From Flavobacteriales bacterium (lineage in GTDB: Bacteria; Bacteroidota; Bacteroidia; Flavobacteriales_F; PHOS-HE28), in the NCBI GenBank assembly GCA_016712535.1, contig JADJQW010000002.1:2294001-2358000 (forward strand): a stretch of DNA of 64,000 nucleotides. Reading direction: 5' to 3'. Under the pieces are notes generated by a model that ran no database searches, had not been told where the DNA came from, and saw only the letters and a list, made by a program, of their open reading frames with translations. This document shows positions 61,359 to 64,000 of the stretch, piece by piece (position 1 is the stretch's first letter; each line of letters begins with the position of its first letter). Both the position numbers and the translations under genes were made by a program.

Positions 61359-63146
61359 ATGACAGACAAGACAATCGAACTGGATGGCGAGTCGGAGAAA
61401 GAGGGGGACCTTTCTTTATCCCTGTGGATTGAGGGGGATGATTTCACACGACGTTTCGGTCTCCGCGCTCCCAATCTAATGTGGCTGCTCGGAGCGGGCG
61501 CCTCGGCTTCGGCGGGAATCCCGACCGCGTGGGAGATGGTTTGGGAGTTCAAGCAACAGCTTTTCGTTCATCAGCGTAAGGCGACTCTTAAGTCCGTCTC
61601 TGACTTGGCCAATCCCGCCATTCGCGCCCAGTTGCAGGCCCACATCGATTCGTCTGGAACGCTACCCGCCTTGGACTCTCTTGAGGAGTATGCAACACTG
61701 TTCGAGACACTCTATCCGTCCGAAGGAGATCGACGGACCTATTTGGACAGGAAGATGGCCAGTGCTCGTCCTTCGTATGGCCATGTCGCCCTTTCTTGCC
61801 TTATGAAGGCGGATAAGGCAAGGCTTGTATGGACGACGAACTTCGACCCACTGGTTGCGGATGCTTGCGCTAAGGTGTTCGATACAACGGGGAAGCTCAC
61901 AACCATTGGCTTGGAAGGCACAGAGCAAGCCGCCCAGCTTATTGGAGAGGGCCGTTGGCCAATTGAGGTAAAGCTGCACGGCGATTTCCGTTCACGGCGA
62001 CTTAAGAACACGTCGGCTGAACTGTTGAGCCAAGACATGTTGTTCAGGCGTACTCTAGTTGATGTTTGTCGCCGTTTCGGCCTTGTTGCAGTCGGATATA
62101 GCGGTCGCGATGAGTCGGTGATGCGAGCACTTGAAGACGCGCTAGCTGAACCGGGTGCTTTTCCCGCTGGGCTTTTCTGGCTTCATAAAGGCGAAGGTGC
62201 GCCACTTCCACGAGTGGTTAGTTTGTTGAATAAGGCCCTTCAGCAGGGCTGCGAAGCCGCGTTGGTCAAGGTCGAGAATTTTGACGAAGTGCTTCGTGAC
62301 CTGGTTCGACCAATGGCCGATAGCCTTGACATGGCTCCACTGGAAAAATTTGCCTCGGAACGGAGTCATTTTAGTCCACCTCCTAGGCCTGGAGGTAACC
62401 GGGGATGGCCCATTGTAAAGCTAAACGGGTTGCCGCTACGAGTGGTCCCGACGACTTGTCGTCGGGTGGTTTGTGACGTGGGTGGCTTTGCGGAAACACG
62501 TGCTGCGATGTCCGAGGCCAATGTCGATGTCATTGTTTCGAGAGTCAGAGATGGAGTGCTAGCCTTTGGCAGCGATAGGGATATCAAGAAGGCTTTGGAG
62601 AAGTATAATATTACGGCGTTCGACTTGCACACAATCGAGCCTCATCGCCTTCGATATGATTCTGGTGAACGAGGTCTCTTAAGGGATGCGCTTACGCGTG
62701 CGCTTGTCCGACAACACGGATTCGTCCACCATCACAAGCGGAGTTCCGACTTGCTTGCTCCATCTAACCCGAATGACACAAAGTGGAATGCGTTACGACA
62801 GCAGGTCGGGTCATTGGCAGGGGTAGTGCCAGATCATCCTGAGCTAACCTGGGTCGAAGGCATTTCGACGAGATTGGACTGGGCAGACGGACGCGTCTGG
62901 TTGCTCTTTGAGCCGCGTTTGGTTTTCGCTGGTCTCAATCTCAGTAACAAGGCAGCCGCAGCCGACTTCTCAAGAGAGCGTGGGGTGAGGCGCTATAACA
63001 GGCAGACGAACGATATCATGGAGTTCTGGTCTGGTGTCCTTGCAACGAGTGGTGAAGAACTCAGAGCATTGGGCATCGGTGACGGCATTGACGCCGTCTT
63101 CGGATTGTCTTCTAGGCCTGCCTACTCAAGACGGATGAGCGCATGA
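61359..63146 (+). CDS. SIR2-domain protein of a short-pAgo defence system (SIR2-APAZ)
   Basis: The 595-residue protein has an N-terminal SIR2 domain (about 35-290): GAGASASAGIPTAWEM binds NAD, Asn161 lies in WTTNFDPLV, His207 in KLHGDF and Asp251 in GYSGRDESV. In short-pAgo systems this domain is an NAD hydrolase. The remaining 300 residues have no SIR2 features and fit, by length and position, the APAZ region that packs against the partner Argonaute. Its stop overlaps the start of the PIWI gene (ATGA). On invasion by foreign nucleic acid the complex would deplete NAD and stop the cell. The APAZ call is by architecture, not motif. Confidence 0.85.
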   Translation: MTDKTIELDGESEKEGDLSLSLWIEGDDFTRRFGLRAPNLMWLLGAGASASAGIPTAWEMVWEFKQQLFVHQRKATLKSVSDLANPAIRAQLQAHIDSSGTLPALDSLEEYATLFETLYPSEGDRRTYLDRKMASARPSYGHVALSCLMKADKARLVWTTNFDPLVADACAKVFDTTGKLTTIGLEGTEQAAQLIGEGRWPIEVKLHGDFRSRRLKNTSAELLSQDMLFRRTLVDVCRRFGLVAVGYSGRDESVMRALEDALAEPGAFPAGLFWLHKGEGAPLPRVVSLLNKALQQGCEAALVKVENFDEVLRDLVRPMADSLDMAPLEKFASERSHFSPPPRPGGNRGWPIVKLNGLPLRVVPTTCRRVVCDVGGFAETRAAMSEANVDVIVSRVRDGVLAFGSDRDIKKALEKYNITAFDLHTIEPHRLRYDSGERGLLRDALTRALVRQHGFVHHHKRSSDLLAPSNPNDTKWNALRQQVGSLAGVVPDHPELTWVEGISTRLDWADGRVWLLFEPRLVFAGLNLSNKAAAADFSRERGVRRYNRQTNDIMEFWSGVLATSGEELRALGIGDGIDAVFGLSSRPAYSRRMSA

Positions 63147-64000
63147 CGACCGAGATCGAATCACACCTCTGGATACCGGAACCCGAACTTTCCTTTCATC
63201 CTGATCGGGATTCAGATCGGGACATTCATCCATTGCGAGGCCTTGTGCGTTTTGGGCCTTATTCCAAAGGATGGGTGCCAGATCCTATTCGTGTTGCGAC
63301 ACTTACTCCTTACGGTGAGAGCCATAGGCTCTTTGCTCTGATGCGCGAACTGCAAGGATCACTGAAGCCCAATGAACGTAAGGACTATTTGCCAGATTGG
63401 CCGGGCTTTCATGGTGTCTTTGGGGTGAAAGCAAGGTCAGCTGGCAAGTCATGCCACGTAGAGTTGGCGCCAAGCCTTGATGCGGAGTTCGAGCAGTCTG
63501 CTACCCCTCACATAGTGCTTGTGGAGCACGTTGTAAGAGCAATTCATCAGCTCTATGCACGCAGAACTGAGTTTGATGTGCTCTTCATCTACGTACCGAA
63601 GCGATGGGAGCGCGGATTCGTTGGTGGTGAAGGAGAGGATTTTGACTTACACGATCATCTCAAGGCCGCCGCTGCAGGAAGGCGGTTGCCAATACAATTG
63701 GTGCGTGAGGACAAGGCCCTGGCGTATCCGGACAGGGCAAGCGTCGCATGGCGCGTTGGACTTGCGCTGTACGCGAAAGCGGGGGGTGTTCCTTGGAAAC
63801 TTGCTGGGTCTGATCCAGAAATGGCATATATTGGAATATCCTATGCCGTCCGACCAACAGCTTCGAACCAGCCACGGTTTGTGACATGTTGCAGTCAAGT
63901 GTTCGATTCAGATGGAGCCGGACTAGAATTTATCGCCTACGACGCGCGTGATGTGGAGGTTCAACGCGACAATCCGTTCTTGTCGCGAACAGAGATGTTC
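63143..64000 (+). CDS. Short prokaryotic Argonaute, MID-PIWI (3' truncated by window)
   Basis: The ATG at 63143 overlaps the SIR2 stop and the frame stays open for 286 codons to the window edge, so about 60 percent of a usual 450-500-residue short pAgo is visible. The MID part (about 40-200) has LHDHLKAAAAGRRLPIQLVR with Gln185, in the pocket that holds the guide 5' end. The PIWI part starts SVAWRVGLALYAKAGGVPWK and reaches the first catalytic strand as AYIGISYAV: the Asp of active enzymes (IGID) is Ser233, so slicing is lost, as expected in short pAgos. There are no PAZ or N domains. Confidence 0.9.
   Translation, partial: MTTEIESHLWIPEPELSFHPDRDSDRDIHPLRGLVRFGPYSKGWVPDPIRVATLTPYGESHRLFALMRELQGSLKPNERKDYLPDWPGFHGVFGVKARSAGKSCHVELAPSLDAEFEQSATPHIVLVEHVVRAIHQLYARRTEFDVLFIYVPKRWERGFVGGEGEDFDLHDHLKAAAAGRRLPIQLVREDKALAYPDRASVAWRVGLALYAKAGGVPWKLAGSDPEMAYIGISYAVRPTASNQPRFVTCCSQVFDSDGAGLEFIAYDARDVEVQRDNPFLSRTEMF

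Overview
The window looks like a chromosome segment from a GC-rich member of the Bacteroidota, probably an uncultured Flavobacteriales-type organism. The evidence is C-terminal type IX secretion (T9SS) sorting domains, a FISUMP-domain protein, a LolA-like carrier, a DUF5777 outer-membrane protein, a CzcA-TolC fusion and a two-component-propeller LytS-type kinase. The taxonomic call is inference from gene families; no marker gene such as rRNA is present.

Positions 1-19,280 read as ordinary host chromosome: a 5'-truncated LolA-like gene, an RDD membrane protein, a 1,394-residue protein with about 12 repeats, an FAD oxidoreductase, a universal stress protein, a site-2 protease, a run of small periplasmic and outer-membrane genes (cytochrome-like lipoproteins, OB-fold, YceI, DUF5777), a LytTR response regulator with its frameshifted sensor kinase, a second YceI protein and a secreted hydrolase. 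The section ends with tRNA-Ser(CGA) and its terminator.

From about 19.3 kb to the end the content is accessory and mosaic. First comes a czcCBA-type metal efflux block whose A/T-richer codon use looks proteobacterial (19.5-25.3 kb). It is followed by decayed usp and mgtC genes, a DtxR/MntR-type regulator divergent from a DUF1111-Rieske-porin operon, a DUF3703 and methyltransferase pair, and small HMA genes with a TauE-type transporter. A copper operon runs leftward from 39.7 to 32.6 kb: an AraC-type regulator with an HMA-like sensor domain, a tandem HMA protein, copA, two HMA lipoproteins, and a multicopper oxidase fused to a CopB-like barrel. Two T9SS-exported proteins follow, one a second multicopper oxidase. 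A long leftward operon (about 54.1-43.0 kb) encodes a His-rich membrane protein, a CzcA-TolC fusion, a His-rich CzcB, a membrane protein, a PD-(D/E)XK-like nuclease, metal-binding exported proteins, MgtC and a CadA/ZntA-type ATPase.

An IS3 orfA remnant at 54.2 kb marks the border with a plasmid- or ICE-like module: a TOPRIM primase-like gene, ardA with a structured leader, a T9SS FISUMP gene, a tyrosine integrase, a HTH (excisionase-like) protein and a second primase-like gene. The last 2.6 kb hold the most interesting system: a SIR2-domain protein overlapping (ATGA) a PIWI-domain short prokaryotic Argonaute that lacks the first catalytic aspartate and runs off the window edge. By family this is a SIR2-APAZ/short-pAgo (SPARSA-like) NAD-depleting defence pair riding on a metal-resistance island. 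No relaxase, type IV secretion gene, rRNA or CRISPR array is visible.
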